From the NCBI GenBank assembly GCA_965221105.1, contig OZ244871.1, positions 1,860,001 through 1,924,000 of the forward strand: 64,000 nt of DNA. The letters are read 5' to 3'. The notes below the pieces were generated by a model. It saw only the letters and a program-made list of their open reading frames with translations, was not told where the DNA came from and made no database searches. Shown here piece after piece: positions 1 through 8,644 of the stretch (positions within the stretch are counted from its first letter, which is position 1; each line of letters starts with the position of its first letter). The translations under genes were made by a program, and so were the position numbers. This stretch comes from GM7GCV1 sp965221105 (lineage in GTDB: Bacteria; Pseudomonadota; Gammaproteobacteria; Pseudomonadales; GM7GCV1).

Positions 1-89
1 TGATGATGGAAAGCCTGCTGGCTTTTAAACGCGCAGGTGCCAATGGCATCTGGACCTATTTTGCGCCGACGGCGGCAGAGATGTTATAA
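1..89 (+). CDS. hemB: Delta-aminolevulinic acid dehydratase, 3' end only
   Basis: The first 89 bases encode the end of a protein reading MMESLLAFKRAGANGIWTYF and finishing AAEML before a TAA stop. This matches the conserved C-terminus of porphobilinogen synthase (HemB), which condenses two 5-aminolevulinate molecules in tetrapyrrole synthesis. Only the last helix and C-terminal strand are in the window, so no active-site residue can be checked. The gene runs in from the left and is followed two bases later by transposase debris, so its natural downstream neighbour has been displaced. Confidence 0.85.
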   Translation, partial: MMESLLAFKRAGANGIWTYFAPTAAEML

Positions 90-91
90 GC

Positions 92-739
92 TCAGGCACC
101 AAGGATTGACTTCGACACCCGGCCAATGGCCGTGCCGACCCGTGCCCCGATCCTGTCCTCACCCCTCAGGCGTCGCTTCTCCCGCGTGGTGGCTGCCACA
201 CTGGACTCCAGCAGTGGCTCAGTCGCCTCCAGCAGTGCCTCGCGCCTGTGGGCTCTGCGCTGCGCCATCAGCGGGGTGCGGCACACCATGAGCCGCTCCC
301 CCGGATAGAGATCACTGCGGATCTCCACCAGGTCCTGTTCATCACAGAGCGAGCGCTGCACTGAACCGGTCTCGACCAGGGTGCGGATCGCCGGGCCCCG
401 CAGGGCACTGATCCAGTCCAGTCCCGCCGGGTGGACTTCCTCCCGGATGCGCGCCTCGACGAGCTTGGCCCGGTCGCCCACCAGGACGACCTTCGACAGC
501 CCGAAGCGCTCGCGCAGCCGCTCGATCTGTGGCCCCACCGTGGCCGGATCAGCCGTGTTGCCCGGACAGACCTCGACCGATACCGGACAGCCTGTGGCAT
601 CACAGAGCAGGCCGAACTCAATCTGCAGCGTCCCGCGCGTCCCATCCCGAGAGGAGCCGCGCCTGGCCAGGGGACAGGTGGTGCCTTCCATATACACCGA
701 GGTCAGGTCATAGAGCACCAGGGCACCGTCGGTCAGGTG
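92..739 (-). pseudogene. IS1634-type (IS4 group) transposase fragment
   Basis: A minus-strand reading frame carries the central part of a DDE transposase. It starts abruptly at LTDGALVLYDLTSVYMEG, where the Asp of the first strand is visible, and runs through VLVGDRAKLVEARI (second Asp region), a DWISALRGPAIR stretch and YPGERLMVCR. The N-terminal third is missing. The C-terminus stops at GARVGTAIGR where the family normally continues. VGDR is normally followed by G-M and here by A-K, suggesting drift. The frame stays open upstream to about 934, but that part resembles no transposase. I read it as a dead remnant that landed just after hemB. Confidence 0.75.
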
Positions 740-1218
740 CGTCGTAAGACACACTGTTGCGGTTGCGGTTGCGGGTAGAGGATGATGGATGAAGCGAATG
801 ACATGTTGTACTGATGTGTATACCGGGATGAAACATGCCCGGCAGCGAAAGCTGTGCCCACGTCCATCGGGTCTTACATCGCACGATGGCAGGCTCACCC
901 TCACAAGAAAACCCACAGGGGTTTCCCCCCTCACGGGTTTTCGCTCTCCTGATACGGAGGCGGAACGTTGTACCGCCTTCTCTACAGGCGGGTTCCGTTC
1001 TCCCTCTGTCGTGTATGGAGAGAGGAGAACAGCATGGAACAGCAGAGTGTGTGTGCGGTGAGAGGCACCACCTATGTCTGCATTCTCAGGGCCACCTGCG
1101 GACTGACACCAGATTGACCGGGGTCATGTCCACACAGGACGGTCTGAGGGATGCCCGTGCGGAGTGCGAAGGCTGCATGGACTGCACTGCCGGCTCCTTC
1201 GGGGGCTGCGTAAGGCTT
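740..1218. other. Unassigned stretch between IS fragment and intron domain V
   Basis: About 480 bases hold no gene that I recognise. Open frames here are short and have no family signature. Part of it could be upstream domains of the group II intron whose domain V follows: GTGTG-like strings near 1045-1060 recall an intron 5' end. I cannot fold it by eye with confidence. Confidence 0.3.
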
Positions 1219-1293
1219 GAGCCGTATGCGGGGAAACTCGCATGGACGGTTCTGAGGGGACGGGCAGCCAGTAATGGCTGCTCCTTACCCGAC
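1219..1293 (+). ncRNA. Group II intron remnant: domain V and VI
   Basis: Positions 1219-1252 match bacterial group II intron domain V: GAGCCGTATGCG pairs with CGCATGGACGGTTC around a GGAAA-type terminal loop, giving the 34-nt catalytic hairpin. It is followed by TGAGGGGACGG and a second hairpin (GGCAGCCAGTAATGGCTGC), a plausible domain VI, then TTACCCGAC, which resembles intron 3' ends. No reverse transcriptase/maturase is present nearby, so this is a 3' remnant or a deleted intron. The exact 3' splice site is my estimate. Confidence 0.75.
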
Positions 1294-1316
1294 CATCATA
1301 AGGAAGAGGGTCTATG

Positions 1317-1337
1317 GTGTCAAGGGGTGAGTAGTTA
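1317..1337 (+). repeat. IS66-type terminal repeat, solitary
   Basis: The string GTCAAGGGGTGAGTAGTTAC recurs almost exactly at the right end of the IS66 element near 19.88 kb, where the run of G is two bases longer. Its outer edge (GTTAC) points right. A second IS66-related element therefore once ended here, and only its tip remains beside the group II intron debris. Confidence 0.6.
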
Positions 1338-1456
1338 CAAGGTACCGAACATCGATTCAGCGTAACCCCCATGAATAACCGCCGGTTCACATGGGCAGTC
1401 AGCAGGCTGCTGGCAGCATCTGTTCAAGGGATGTGCCGCCTGCGGCCATACCGGAT

Positions 1457-3127
1457 CTAGTCGGTAATGGCGCCCAGCGAAGCGCTGCTCACCTGTCGCG
1501 CGTATTTTGCCAGAACGCCACGGTTCTCCTTTGGCTCGGGCTTGGTAAATTGTGCACGTCTGGAATCAATAACAGCCTCTTCAACATTGAGGGTTATTGT
1601 CAGATTCACCGCATCAATAACAATTTCATCACCATCCTCGACAATTGCCAGGAGCCCGCCTTCGGCTGCCTCTGGCGTAATGTGACCAACGACAAAGCCG
1701 TGACTGCCGCCTGAAAAACGGCCATCCGTAATCAGGGCGACCTTATCCCCTATACCGCGTCCCATGATCGCCGAGGTTGGACTCAGCATCTCCCGCATAC
1801 CGGGCCCGCCTTTTGGACCTTCGTATCGAATCACCACGACATCACCTTCCACAACTGTTTCGTCGAGTATGGCTGCCAGTGCAGCTTCTTCAGACTCAAA
1901 AACCCTGGCAGTACCCGTAAACTGCCTGCCTTCCTTTCCGGTAATTTTTGCAACGCAACCCTCAGAAGCAAGATTGCCATAGAGGATTGCCAGGTGGCTG
2001 GATTTCTGAACCGGACGGTCAAAATCCCGAATAATCTGCTGATCTTCAGGATAGTCGGCTACGCCTTCCAGGTCCTCGGCGAGTGTCTTGCCTGTGACCG
2101 TTATGCAGTCCCCATGCAGTAGCGCGTGATCCAGCATTCTTTTCATGAGAGGCCGGATCCCATTAATATCGACAAGTTCGGACATCATGTAGTGCCCACT
2201 GGGTCGCAGATCTGCCAATACAGGCATCTCCCTGCCAATGTCAGCAAAGTCCTTGAGCGACAGATCAACGCCTGTTGCATGAGCCATTGCAAGCAGATGC
2301 AACACGGCATTCGTTGAGCCGCCCAGAGCAATAACGACCCGAATGGCGTTTTCAAATGCGTTCCTGGTCATGATGTCCGATGGCCGTATGCCGAGTTTCA
2401 CCAGGTTCAGTACCGCTTCACCAGCCTTCAGGGCGTCAGTTCGTTTGTCATCGGATATGGCAGTCTGTGCCGAGCTGCCGGGCAGGCTCATCCCCAGTGC
2501 TTCAATTGCACTGGCCATGGTATTGGCCGTGTACATCCCACCACATGACCCGGGGCCGGGAATTGCGGTCTTCTCAATATGTATCAGGTCTGAACGGTTG
2601 ATGTTTCCGACGGCGTGAGCACCCACGGCCTCAAAAACGGACACAATATCGGTACGCCCCTCCCCGGGCATGATTGTGCCTCCATATATAAAAACTGAAG
2701 GGCGATTGAGCCGTGCCAGGGCAATCAGGCAGCCCGGCATATTCTTGTCGCAGCCCCCCAGGGCAACCAGTCCATCAAAACCCGCTCCGGCAGCGACAGT
2801 TTCAATGGAATCAGCGATGACCTCCCTTGAAACGAGAGAGTAACGCATCGCCGGACTCCCCATGGATATGCCATCGGATACGGTAATTGTATTGAACATG
2901 ACCGCTTTACCACCAGCCGAGTCAATACCCTTGACAGTGCAGTCAGCCAGATCGTGAATATGCATATTGCACGGCGTCACCATACTCCAGGTCGAAGCGA
3001 CTCCGATCTGGGGTTTATGAAAATCCTGATCGGAAAATCCGGTTGCTCTGAGCATGGCTCTTGCCGGTGTTTTTTCATCTCCATCCAACAGCACCTTCGA
3101 GTACTCGCGCCTGTCTCTGTCGCTCAT
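1457..3127 (-). CDS. ilvD: Dihydroxy-acid dehydratase
   Basis: This 556-residue protein is full length for IlvD/Edd enzymes. It dehydrates 2,3-dihydroxyisovalerate and 2,3-dihydroxy-3-methylvalerate in valine and isoleucine synthesis. The three Fe-S/Mg site cysteines are visible: TPCN (Cys53), GGCDKNMPG (Cys126) and GPGSCGGMYTANT (Cys195). The C-terminal SPTSAIMGRGIGDKVALITD and GRFSGGSHGF motifs are also intact. The start at MSDRDRREYS follows a plausible -10 box (TATAAT on the minus strand, 3186-3191). It stands alone, without other ilv genes. The 3' end lies about 120 bases from the IS66-type tip, but the C-terminus looks undisturbed. Confidence 0.97.
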   Translation of the reverse strand: MSDRDRREYSKVLLDGDEKTPARAMLRATGFSDQDFHKPQIGVASTWSMVTPCNMHIHDLADCTVKGIDSAGGKAVMFNTITVSDGISMGSPAMRYSLVSREVIADSIETVAAGAGFDGLVALGGCDKNMPGCLIALARLNRPSVFIYGGTIMPGEGRTDIVSVFEAVGAHAVGNINRSDLIHIEKTAIPGPGSCGGMYTANTMASAIEALGMSLPGSSAQTAISDDKRTDALKAGEAVLNLVKLGIRPSDIMTRNAFENAIRVVIALGGSTNAVLHLLAMAHATGVDLSLKDFADIGREMPVLADLRPSGHYMMSELVDINGIRPLMKRMLDHALLHGDCITVTGKTLAEDLEGVADYPEDQQIIRDFDRPVQKSSHLAILYGNLASEGCVAKITGKEGRQFTGTARVFESEEAALAAILDETVVEGDVVVIRYEGPKGGPGMREMLSPTSAIMGRGIGDKVALITDGRFSGGSHGFVVGHITPEAAEGGLLAIVEDGDEIVIDAVNLTITLNVEEAVIDSRRAQFTKPEPKENRGVLAKYARQVSSASLGAITD

Positions 3128-3196
3128 CTCTGTGTCCCCTTAAAGTGTGCGCCTGTCCATACCCGAGTGATATCGGCGGGAGCAGATTATAGTAGG

Positions 3197-3799
3197 TCAT
3201 TGTACGTGAATGACTTGGTCAGCCCCGACAAATTCAAACAACGCAACAAAATCATGGCCGTCCGCATTTCTGAGTGCCGCAAGATACTGATCGCGGCGCT
3301 CGTTCATCTTTTCCAGTTCGAATCCGCCCGCCCAGTCAATAGCAGGCTCACCCAAAAGCTTGGTCAACACAGCGTCCGCCATAATGCGCGAATGCCTGCC
3401 GTTGCCGTTTGGGAACGGGTGAATAGAGACCAGCTTATGGTGAAACCTGGCTGCCAGCTCTTTTGGCGGGTAGGTTCCGTTCTCAACCCAATATTGGGCA
3501 CTATCCAGCAATTGCCTCAACTCAACAGCAACCTGCACATGATCAACCCCGATATTCTTTTCTGTTCGCCTGAACACCCCTGCCCACTTCCAGACCCTGC
3601 CAAAGAGCTTTTCATGCACCTCACATACGAAACCTTCTGTGAGTACATCGGGGTTCTTCTGTCTCTTTAACCACTGTAAGCCTTCATCAATATTGGCCTG
3701 CTCCAACTCATCCAGTTCACCGCGTGTTGTGATGTGCCTGTAGCGAAGCCCCTCCATTTTATCGGGATCAAGGGGCGTCGTTCCTTGCGGATAGTTCAT
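3197..3799 (-). CDS. Fic-domain protein, mobile mystery protein B type
   Basis: This 200-residue protein has the Fic motif HPFPNGNGRHSR (residues 127-138), close to the HPFx(D/N)GNGRxxR consensus with Asn in place of the usual Asp/Glu. Fic enzymes transfer AMP or another nucleotide to target hydroxyls. The N-terminus (YPQGTTPLDPDKMEGLRYRHITTRGELDELE, residues 3 onward) is typical of mobile mystery protein B, which is normally encoded just after mobile mystery protein A, as here with an 8-base gap. By analogy with other Xre/Fic pairs it is probably a toxin or a toxin-like modifier, but the role of this family has not been settled. The C-terminus lies next to the ilvD promoter region. Confidence 0.88.
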   Translation of the reverse strand: MNYPQGTTPLDPDKMEGLRYRHITTRGELDELEQANIDEGLQWLKRQKNPDVLTEGFVCEVHEKLFGRVWKWAGVFRRTEKNIGVDHVQVAVELRQLLDSAQYWVENGTYPPKELAARFHHKLVSIHPFPNGNGRHSRIMADAVLTKLLGEPAIDWAGGFELEKMNERRDQYLAALRNADGHDFVALFEFVGADQVIHVQ

Positions 3800-3807
3800 G
3801 ACATCAC

Positions 3808-4290
3808 TCAGTCATCACTCCAGAAATCAGAGGGCATCGTGTTCATGATCTCGCTGGCAATCCGCTCTGTTTCGGCGCTCAGTTTTTCTTCACCCAGAGC
3901 CTGGGCTTCTAACGCCATGTGCGTTGATGCCACCCTGACCCGCTCTGTCGCTTTTTTCATCGCCTGATCCCTGAGTACACGCTCTACTTCCCTGTCAGGA
4001 ATGACCGCATAGACAAACCGGCAGTTCATGGCTTCAGCCATAAGGTGCATCGTTTTCAGTGTCACCCTACCCAAAGGCTCATCGCGTTCAACCTTGGAAA
4101 TCCGCGCCTTGGTAACACCAAGTCGCCTGGCCAATTGAGGGCCAGACATCCCAAGTGCAGTCCGGACAGTCCGCACCCAGCCTTCCTGGGGGCGCACAGA
4201 AAAACCATCAAACCGATCAACAGCCTGATTCACCCTGTCTCGATAATGCGTGGCAACGATCCGATCTATGTTCATAGTCAATATTTTCAT
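3808..4290 (-). CDS. Xre-type regulator, mobile mystery protein A type
   Basis: This 160-residue protein has a helix-turn-helix at about residues 46-72 (ALGMSGPQLARRLGVTKARI) and the long N-terminal leader (DRIVATHYRDRVNQAVDRF) and C-terminal tail (NCRFVYAVIPDREVERVLRDQA) typical of mobile mystery protein A. It precedes the Fic gene in the same direction. The likely role is DNA-binding antitoxin and autoregulator. The start is either MKILTMNI or the internal MNIDRI six codons later; the second is also retained in the duplicate copy. An AT-rich stretch with inverted repeats lies upstream. Confidence 0.87.
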   Translation of the reverse strand: MKILTMNIDRIVATHYRDRVNQAVDRFDGFSVRPQEGWVRTVRTALGMSGPQLARRLGVTKARISKVERDEPLGRVTLKTMHLMAEAMNCRFVYAVIPDREVERVLRDQAMKKATERVRVASTHMALEAQALGEEKLSAETERIASEIMNTMPSDFWSDD

Positions 4291-4307
4291 TTACGGAATG
4301 CTCAATT

Positions 4308-4398
4308 AGGTCAGTAATTATGTATATTTAACACATATATGTCTATACATTTGTATACTAATAACGAGTTAGAGTAAATATATATGTGTACTTAATTG
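4308..4398 (-). promoter_or_regulatory. AT-rich inverted-repeat region upstream of the Xre/Fic pair
   Basis: This segment is very AT-rich and dense in dyads. ATGTATA is matched by TATACAT about 20 bases on, ACATATATGT occurs inside, and ATATATATGTGT follows. It sits immediately upstream of the Xre-type gene on the minus strand, where an autoregulatory operator and promoter would be expected. The binding protein is inferred, not shown. Confidence 0.45.
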
Positions 4399-4605
4399 AC
4401 CAGAATGAGTACAGACTGATCCGCCTGATAACGACAAGCCCCGAGACTATTCAACCGAGCAGTACTTCAAGACCCGGGTTCCATCCTGAATGCGCTGGGG
4501 ATCAAGGGGTATGCGGCTGAATTTGGCGACCCTGGGGAGCTTGAACAGATGGCGAAAAAGATACGGACAGCCGTCGACACTCTGCTGCTTCAATGGGGCT
4601 GCTGA
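4399..4605 (+). pseudogene. Unidentified gene fragment
   Basis: Two short stretches look like real protein: PDNDKPRDYSTEQYFKTR (from about 4424) and, in another frame, ILNALGIKGYAAEFGDPG followed by ELEQMAKKIRTAVDTLLLQWGC before a stop at about 4605. They probably come from one broken gene with a frameshift near 4480. I do not recognise the family. The fragment lies between the intact Xre/Fic pair and its truncated copy and may mark a rearrangement joint. Confidence 0.3.
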
Positions 4606-4635
4606 CTCTGGTGCAACTTTCGGTTGTACGGAATT

Positions 4636-5093
4636 CGTGCACGAAGCTTTTCATGCACCTCACACACGAAACCTTCTGTGAGTGCACCGGGGTTCTTCTG
4701 TCTCTTTAACCACTGCAAGCCTTCATCAATATTGGCCTGCTCCAACTCATCCAGTTCACCGCGTGTTGTGATGTGCCTGTAGCGAAGCCCCTCCATTTTA
4801 TCGGGATCAAGAGGCGTCGTTCCTTGCGGATAGTTCATGACATCACTCAGTCATCACTCCAGAAATCAGAGGGCATCGCGTTCAACCTTGGAAATCCGCG
4901 CCTTGGTAACACCAAGTCGCCTGGCCAATTGAGGGCCAGACATCCCAAGTGCAGTCCGGACAGTCCGCACCCAGCCTTCCTGGGGGCGCACAGAAAAACC
5001 ATCACACCGGTCAACAGCCTGATTCACCCTGTCTCGATAATGCGTGGCAACGATCCGATCTATGTTCATAGTCAACCTGTTTATGTGCGGCAT
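4636..5093 (-). pseudogene. Second, deleted copy of the Xre/Fic pair
   Basis: Bases 4645-4878 repeat 3607-3840 (5' half of the Fic gene), and 4876-5070 repeat 4078-4272 (5' half of the Xre gene), with few differences. The duplicate lacks the 240 or so bases between them. The breakpoints share the short sequence GCATCG/CATCGCG, so slippage or recombination at that microhomology could have removed the Fic start region and the Xre 3' half. The Fic fragment has no HPF motif and the Xre fragment ends just after the HTH, so neither can be a full protein. A separate 75-residue HTH peptide (4866-5093) could still be made. Confidence 0.8.
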
Positions 5094-5218
5094 GACCGAT
5101 CAAGTCAATACATATACACACCAAATATTCATGGATTACGAACAGGGTGAGACAATCTGGCACCCGATACCGGGTCACCCGGAGGAGTCGCAGTCAGCAC
5201 TTGACCCCACAACCCGAG

Positions 5219-6310
5219 CTACACATTAAACCGGAAGTAAATGACATCGCCATCCTGGACGATGTAGTCCTTGCCCTCCAGGCGCCACTTGCCCGACTCT
5301 TTTGCACCAGACTCGCCCCTGCCGGCGACATAGTCTTCGAAGGACACGGTTTCGGCACGTATAAAGCCCTTTTCGAAATCCGTATGAATCCTGCCGGCGG
5401 CCTGCGGAGCCGTCGATTGCCGGGGAATGGTCCAGGCGCGCGCTTCCTTGGGGCCGGCAGTGAAGTAGGTGTGCAGGCCGAGCAGCCTGTATCCGGCGCG
5501 AATTACGCGATCGAGCCCTGGTTCTTCCATGCCCAGGTCGGCAAGGAATTCGGTCTTGTCATCGTCATCCAACTCGGCAATTTCCGATTCCAGCTTGTTG
5601 CAGATCACCACTACCTCGGTGGTTTCTTCCTCAGCGATGGCACGGACGCTGTCCAGATAGGGGTTGTCCCCGAACCCGCTTTCGTCGACATTGGCGATAT
5701 AGAGCATGGGTTTCAGGGTCAGCAGCGAAAGCTGCCGAAGGAGCGTGCGCTCTCCATCTGTCAGGCTCAGGCTGCGCAGGGGTCTGGCCTCATTCAACTG
5801 CGGCAGGATCTTCTCACAAATATCTCGCAGGGCAATGGCGTCCTTATCCAGTCCTTTGGCCATCTTGGACGCCCGCTGATAGGCTTTCTCGACGGTGTCC
5901 AGATCGGCCAGGGCCAGCTCGGTATTGATCACCTCTACATCGCTGGCCGGATCAATCCGGCCACCCACATGGACCACGTTTCCGTCGTCAAAGCAGCGTA
6001 CAACATGGGCGATGGCATCGGTCTCACGGATATTTCCAAGAAACTGGTTGCCCAGACCTTCGCCCCTGGACGCGCCGGTGACCAACCCGGCGATATCAAC
6101 AAACTCCATGGTGGCTGGAATCACCTTTTCCGGCTGTACGATATCAGCAAGCTGATCCAGGCGTGGATCAGGTACGGCGACGATGCCAATATTGGGCTCA
6201 ATGGTGCAGAAGGGAAAATTCTCTGCGTCTATGCCAGCTTTGGTGAGAGCGTTGAAAAGGGTGGACTTGCCGACGTTGGGTAGACCCACAATCCCACAGT
6301 TAAAACCCAT
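5219..6310 (-). CDS. ychF: Redox-regulated ATPase YchF (OLA1 family GTPase)
   Basis: This 363-residue protein has the TRAFAC GTPase fold. The G1 loop GLPNVGKST lies at residues 8-16, VDIAGLVTGASRGEGLGNQFL (about 70-90) is the G3 region with its family-specific extension, and the unusual NKLE/NVDE elements replace NKxD, which explains preference for ATP. The C-terminal TGS domain ends in DGDVIYFRFNV. YchF binds ribosomes and hydrolyses ATP in stress control. It usually follows pth, but no peptidyl-tRNA hydrolase gene lies upstream here; the 280 bases before it hold no recognisable gene. Confidence 0.97.
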   Translation of the reverse strand: MGFNCGIVGLPNVGKSTLFNALTKAGIDAENFPFCTIEPNIGIVAVPDPRLDQLADIVQPEKVIPATMEFVDIAGLVTGASRGEGLGNQFLGNIRETDAIAHVVRCFDDGNVVHVGGRIDPASDVEVINTELALADLDTVEKAYQRASKMAKGLDKDAIALRDICEKILPQLNEARPLRSLSLTDGERTLLRQLSLLTLKPMLYIANVDESGFGDNPYLDSVRAIAEEETTEVVVICNKLESEIAELDDDDKTEFLADLGMEEPGLDRVIRAGYRLLGLHTYFTAGPKEARAWTIPRQSTAPQAAGRIHTDFEKGFIRAETVSFEDYVAGRGESGAKESGKWRLEGKDYIVQDGDVIYFRFNV

Positions 6311-6593
6311 ATTGCCTCAAAACTTTCACCTTCGCTGGCGATCAGTCCTGCCTGGCTGCTCAAACCACTCTATCACCACAACCATAATGATGAGGGGACT
6401 CCCTGTTTATTGCGCGTGCCGGCAGGTAATCGAAATGTTTTCTGTTTCCGAACTGCGAGCATTTTAGAATATTTACCTCCGGGTGGGGAATCAGCTCAAT
6501 TCCGGGTAGCGCCCCAGTTTGAAAATCATTTCATTCTGCCGGTTGAAAGGGGTATTATAGTGAGCGTCGCATCAATCTACTTCGGAGAGAAAG
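6311..6593. other. Intergenic region between ychF and the secreted-protein gene
   Basis: No gene is visible in these 280 bases between divergent genes. It should carry the ychF promoter on the minus strand and the promoter of the secreted-protein gene on the plus strand. A GGAGAG ribosome-binding site lies at 6585-6590, ahead of the ATG at 6594. A pth remnant was looked for and not found. Confidence 0.5.
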
Positions 6594-7282
6594 ATGAAAC
6601 ATTGCCATAACCCCCCCCCCCCGCTCAACTAGCGACCTTCCTGCTGCTGGCGCTTCTGGCCGCGCCGTCCATGGCGCAGGTGGATTACTCCTTTATTGAT
6701 GGTGCATCAGGCACGAGTGCCTGCCCGTCAGGCCAGGCTATACGGAGCGGAATATCCCTTGTCGATGGATCCCTGACAACAAACGCGGTCCAGCTGTCGA
6801 CGTGGACAGTGAGTATTCAATCCGTCCGACTCATCCCAGGAGCGCGCGAACTTCAAAGTGCCACTGTGTATCTCAGCGTGCTGGAAAATGGCAGTACAGA
6901 GGTGAGCAGGCAGACTCTTGGAACTGTTGAAGTTGGCACGGATGTGGTGGCAGCACCTAAAACTTTCGGCAACCTGAAGCAGAACATGCAATACACCGCA
7001 GTCACGCATATTGGGGATGTCACCAGTGTCATTTCAAGATTCTGCTTCAAGACGGCGGCCGATCTGGAGATCCCCTTTGGCTCGGGTCGCGGCGGCGACG
7101 GTCCCGGCGATTCGTGGTCAAGCGGGTGCTACGCCTTCAGCAAGGACCCGAATCAGATCCGGGCTTGCTTCTGCGGAGCCAGGAACTCGTCGGGCAGCTG
7201 GGCGCGCACAGATGCTGAAGACGGCTACGAATATATGATGGACGCCACCTGGAGGACCAGAGTGGGCTGCACGACCAACTGA
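6594..7282 (+). CDS. Secreted protein of unknown function with out-of-phase signal peptide
   Basis: An ATG at 6594 with a good ribosome-binding site starts MKHCHN, then runs into twelve C at 6611-6622 and a stop. One more C (or two fewer) would join it in frame to AQLATFLLLALLAAPSMA, an excellent signal-peptide core with an A-x-A site, and then to the 200-residue mature chain starting QVDYSFIDGASG. The mature part is predicted to be beta-rich, with a Gly-rich linker (GSGRGGDGPGD, about residue 138 from Met6671) and five or six C-terminal cysteines (CYAF, ACFC, VGC) that could form disulfides. I do not recognise a family. From the internal ATG at 6671 the body can be read but would stay in the cytoplasm. 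The gene is either phase-variable, decayed, or affected by a homopolymer sequencing error. Confidence 0.6.
6611..6622 (+). repeat. Poly-C tract, 12 bases, inside a signal-peptide coding region
   Basis: Twelve consecutive C lie six codons after the ATG at 6594. The tract length sets whether the start codon is in frame with the secreted protein. Tracts like this undergo slipped-strand mispairing in phase-variable genes of several Proteobacteria. Confidence 0.9.
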
Positions 7283-7370
7283 CAGAGCCCGAGGCGGCGG
7301 CCGCATGAACGCCCGACTGGCCGCGGCGATCCTCGGACCCGTCCGGAAAACCCGGAACGCGGGACAGGGG

Positions 7371-7392
7371 GGTGGCCTGCGGGCCGCCTTCT
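7371..7392 (+). terminator. Possible terminator after the secreted-protein gene
   Basis: GGTGGCC and GGCCGCC form a short GC-rich stem with a small loop, followed by TTCTTCCC. It lies 90 bases after the stop codon. The U-tract is weak, so this is a tentative call. Confidence 0.35.
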
Positions 7393-7509
7393 TCCCGGTC
7401 GGGTCCTGCACTGTTCAAACTGGGCCACTACCCAATTCTGCGTCCCTTTAAACTCCCATTTACCGGGTGCAATGCTCTCATTGCAGGAGCTGTCGGAGGA
7501 ACCGGACAG

Positions 7510-8208
7510 TTATGTGCGCGAGCCCGACGCGCCAACCTGGGTAGCAGCAATATATTCCGCCTCCCCGGTTGGCCTATGGTCAGTGGGGCTTTTCACTGGC
7601 TGTATAAGGACAGGGGATCTGATTCCGGACGAGCGGAGATCCTCGAAATCCGAAGAGGTGAACAGGGGGTCGAGCCACATATAAAAATCAAGTGGATCGA
7701 GTATGAGCGGGTAACTTTTCGCGTGAATATGCGAAAAACCTGGTTGCCCGGAAAGGGTAATCACAGCGGCTGCATGAACCTCGACGGTACCGAAGTGATA
7801 CACCCGATACAGGCCCGCCAGCGCCATTCCCTCGCCACCGCTCACAAAATAGCAATGACCATCCTTCCACTCGTAAAACCCTGTCACGGGCACAATGCAG
7901 CGCGAGGTTCGGAGAGGTCGTTTCCATGTCTGTCGTTCTGATAATGTCCGGGCACGGGCATTGAATGTGCTGTATGGCTTGCCTTCTCGATCCCTTTTGG
8001 CTCGATATCCCGGACCATCCGGATGAGGTTCAATCAGCATGGACCAGATCGCATCCACTAATTCCCGACCGGAATCGGATTCCTTGACTATCTGAATCGT
8101 GCTCAGGGGGGCGATATTTGGATTGGGGCTGGGATACAGCGGGAGCCCAAGTACTTCCATGAGCTGGCGCACACGGGGGTCGTCGGTGACATTTATTCGT
8201 CCACACAT
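7510..8208 (-). CDS. SRAP-domain protein (YedK/HMCES-like abasic-site sensor)
   Basis: The protein starts MCGR. Cys2 becomes the N-terminal nucleophile after Met removal and forms a thiazolidine crosslink with abasic sites in single-stranded DNA. Further marks are TFNARARTL (residue Asn of the NARAE motif; the Glu is Arg here), CIVPVTGFYEWKD and a later IHAKSYPLIL with the conserved His. At 232 residues it is of normal length. I chose the start at 8208 because Cys2 must follow the initiator; the open frame extends further upstream without homology. The Glu to Arg change in NARAE is worth noting because that Glu assists catalysis in characterised members. No lexA or SOS box was identified. Confidence 0.85.
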   Translation of the reverse strand: MCGRINVTDDPRVRQLMEVLGLPLYPSPNPNIAPLSTIQIVKESDSGRELVDAIWSMLIEPHPDGPGYRAKRDREGKPYSTFNARARTLSERQTWKRPLRTSRCIVPVTGFYEWKDGHCYFVSGGEGMALAGLYRVYHFGTVEVHAAAVITLSGQPGFSHIHAKSYPLILDPLDFYMWLDPLFTSSDFEDLRSSGIRSPVLIQPVKSPTDHRPTGEAEYIAATQVGASGSRT

Positions 8209-8644
8209 AGCCACTATTCTACTGCCGCGGCCATATTGGCGCAGCCGCCGGATGTATTGACCCTTCGATGGCACTGTGAAAATGTACCCGGCACAGGCGG
8301 CACAGATTTCACAACAGGCTCTTTTGGCCTGATCGCCCACTCTCGCTTCCGGGCTGATCTCCAATCAGACCGCTGGCAGGAGGTTCGGACAATCTTTCAA
8401 CGAATGGGCAAGACTCGATCAAGTATGTGCAGCAGTGCCCACAGGACTCGGGCTGTGCAGCAGATGAGTAGCACGGAGCACAGGTATTCACAACAGATCA
8501 CGCACGTATAACCGGCGCTATCTCACTGTGAGGGACCGTGGTAGAGGCCGGTTTTTCATATCTGGCCTTCAAGGGATGACAGGGTACGACCGTTTGAAGG
8601 TTGGTGTAATTCAGGTGGCCAACCATGCTTGACCAATATAAGTA
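8209..8644. other. Intergenic region, nothing recognised
   Basis: Divergent spacer between the SRAP gene and the DUF4143 ATPase gene. Short frames exist on both strands but none has a family signature or a convincing ribosome-binding site. Confidence 0.4.

Noticed and set aside
5147..6283. 378-codon plus-strand frame opposite ychF
   Set aside because: It mirrors the conserved YchF frame, and its composition is typical of an antisense shadow.
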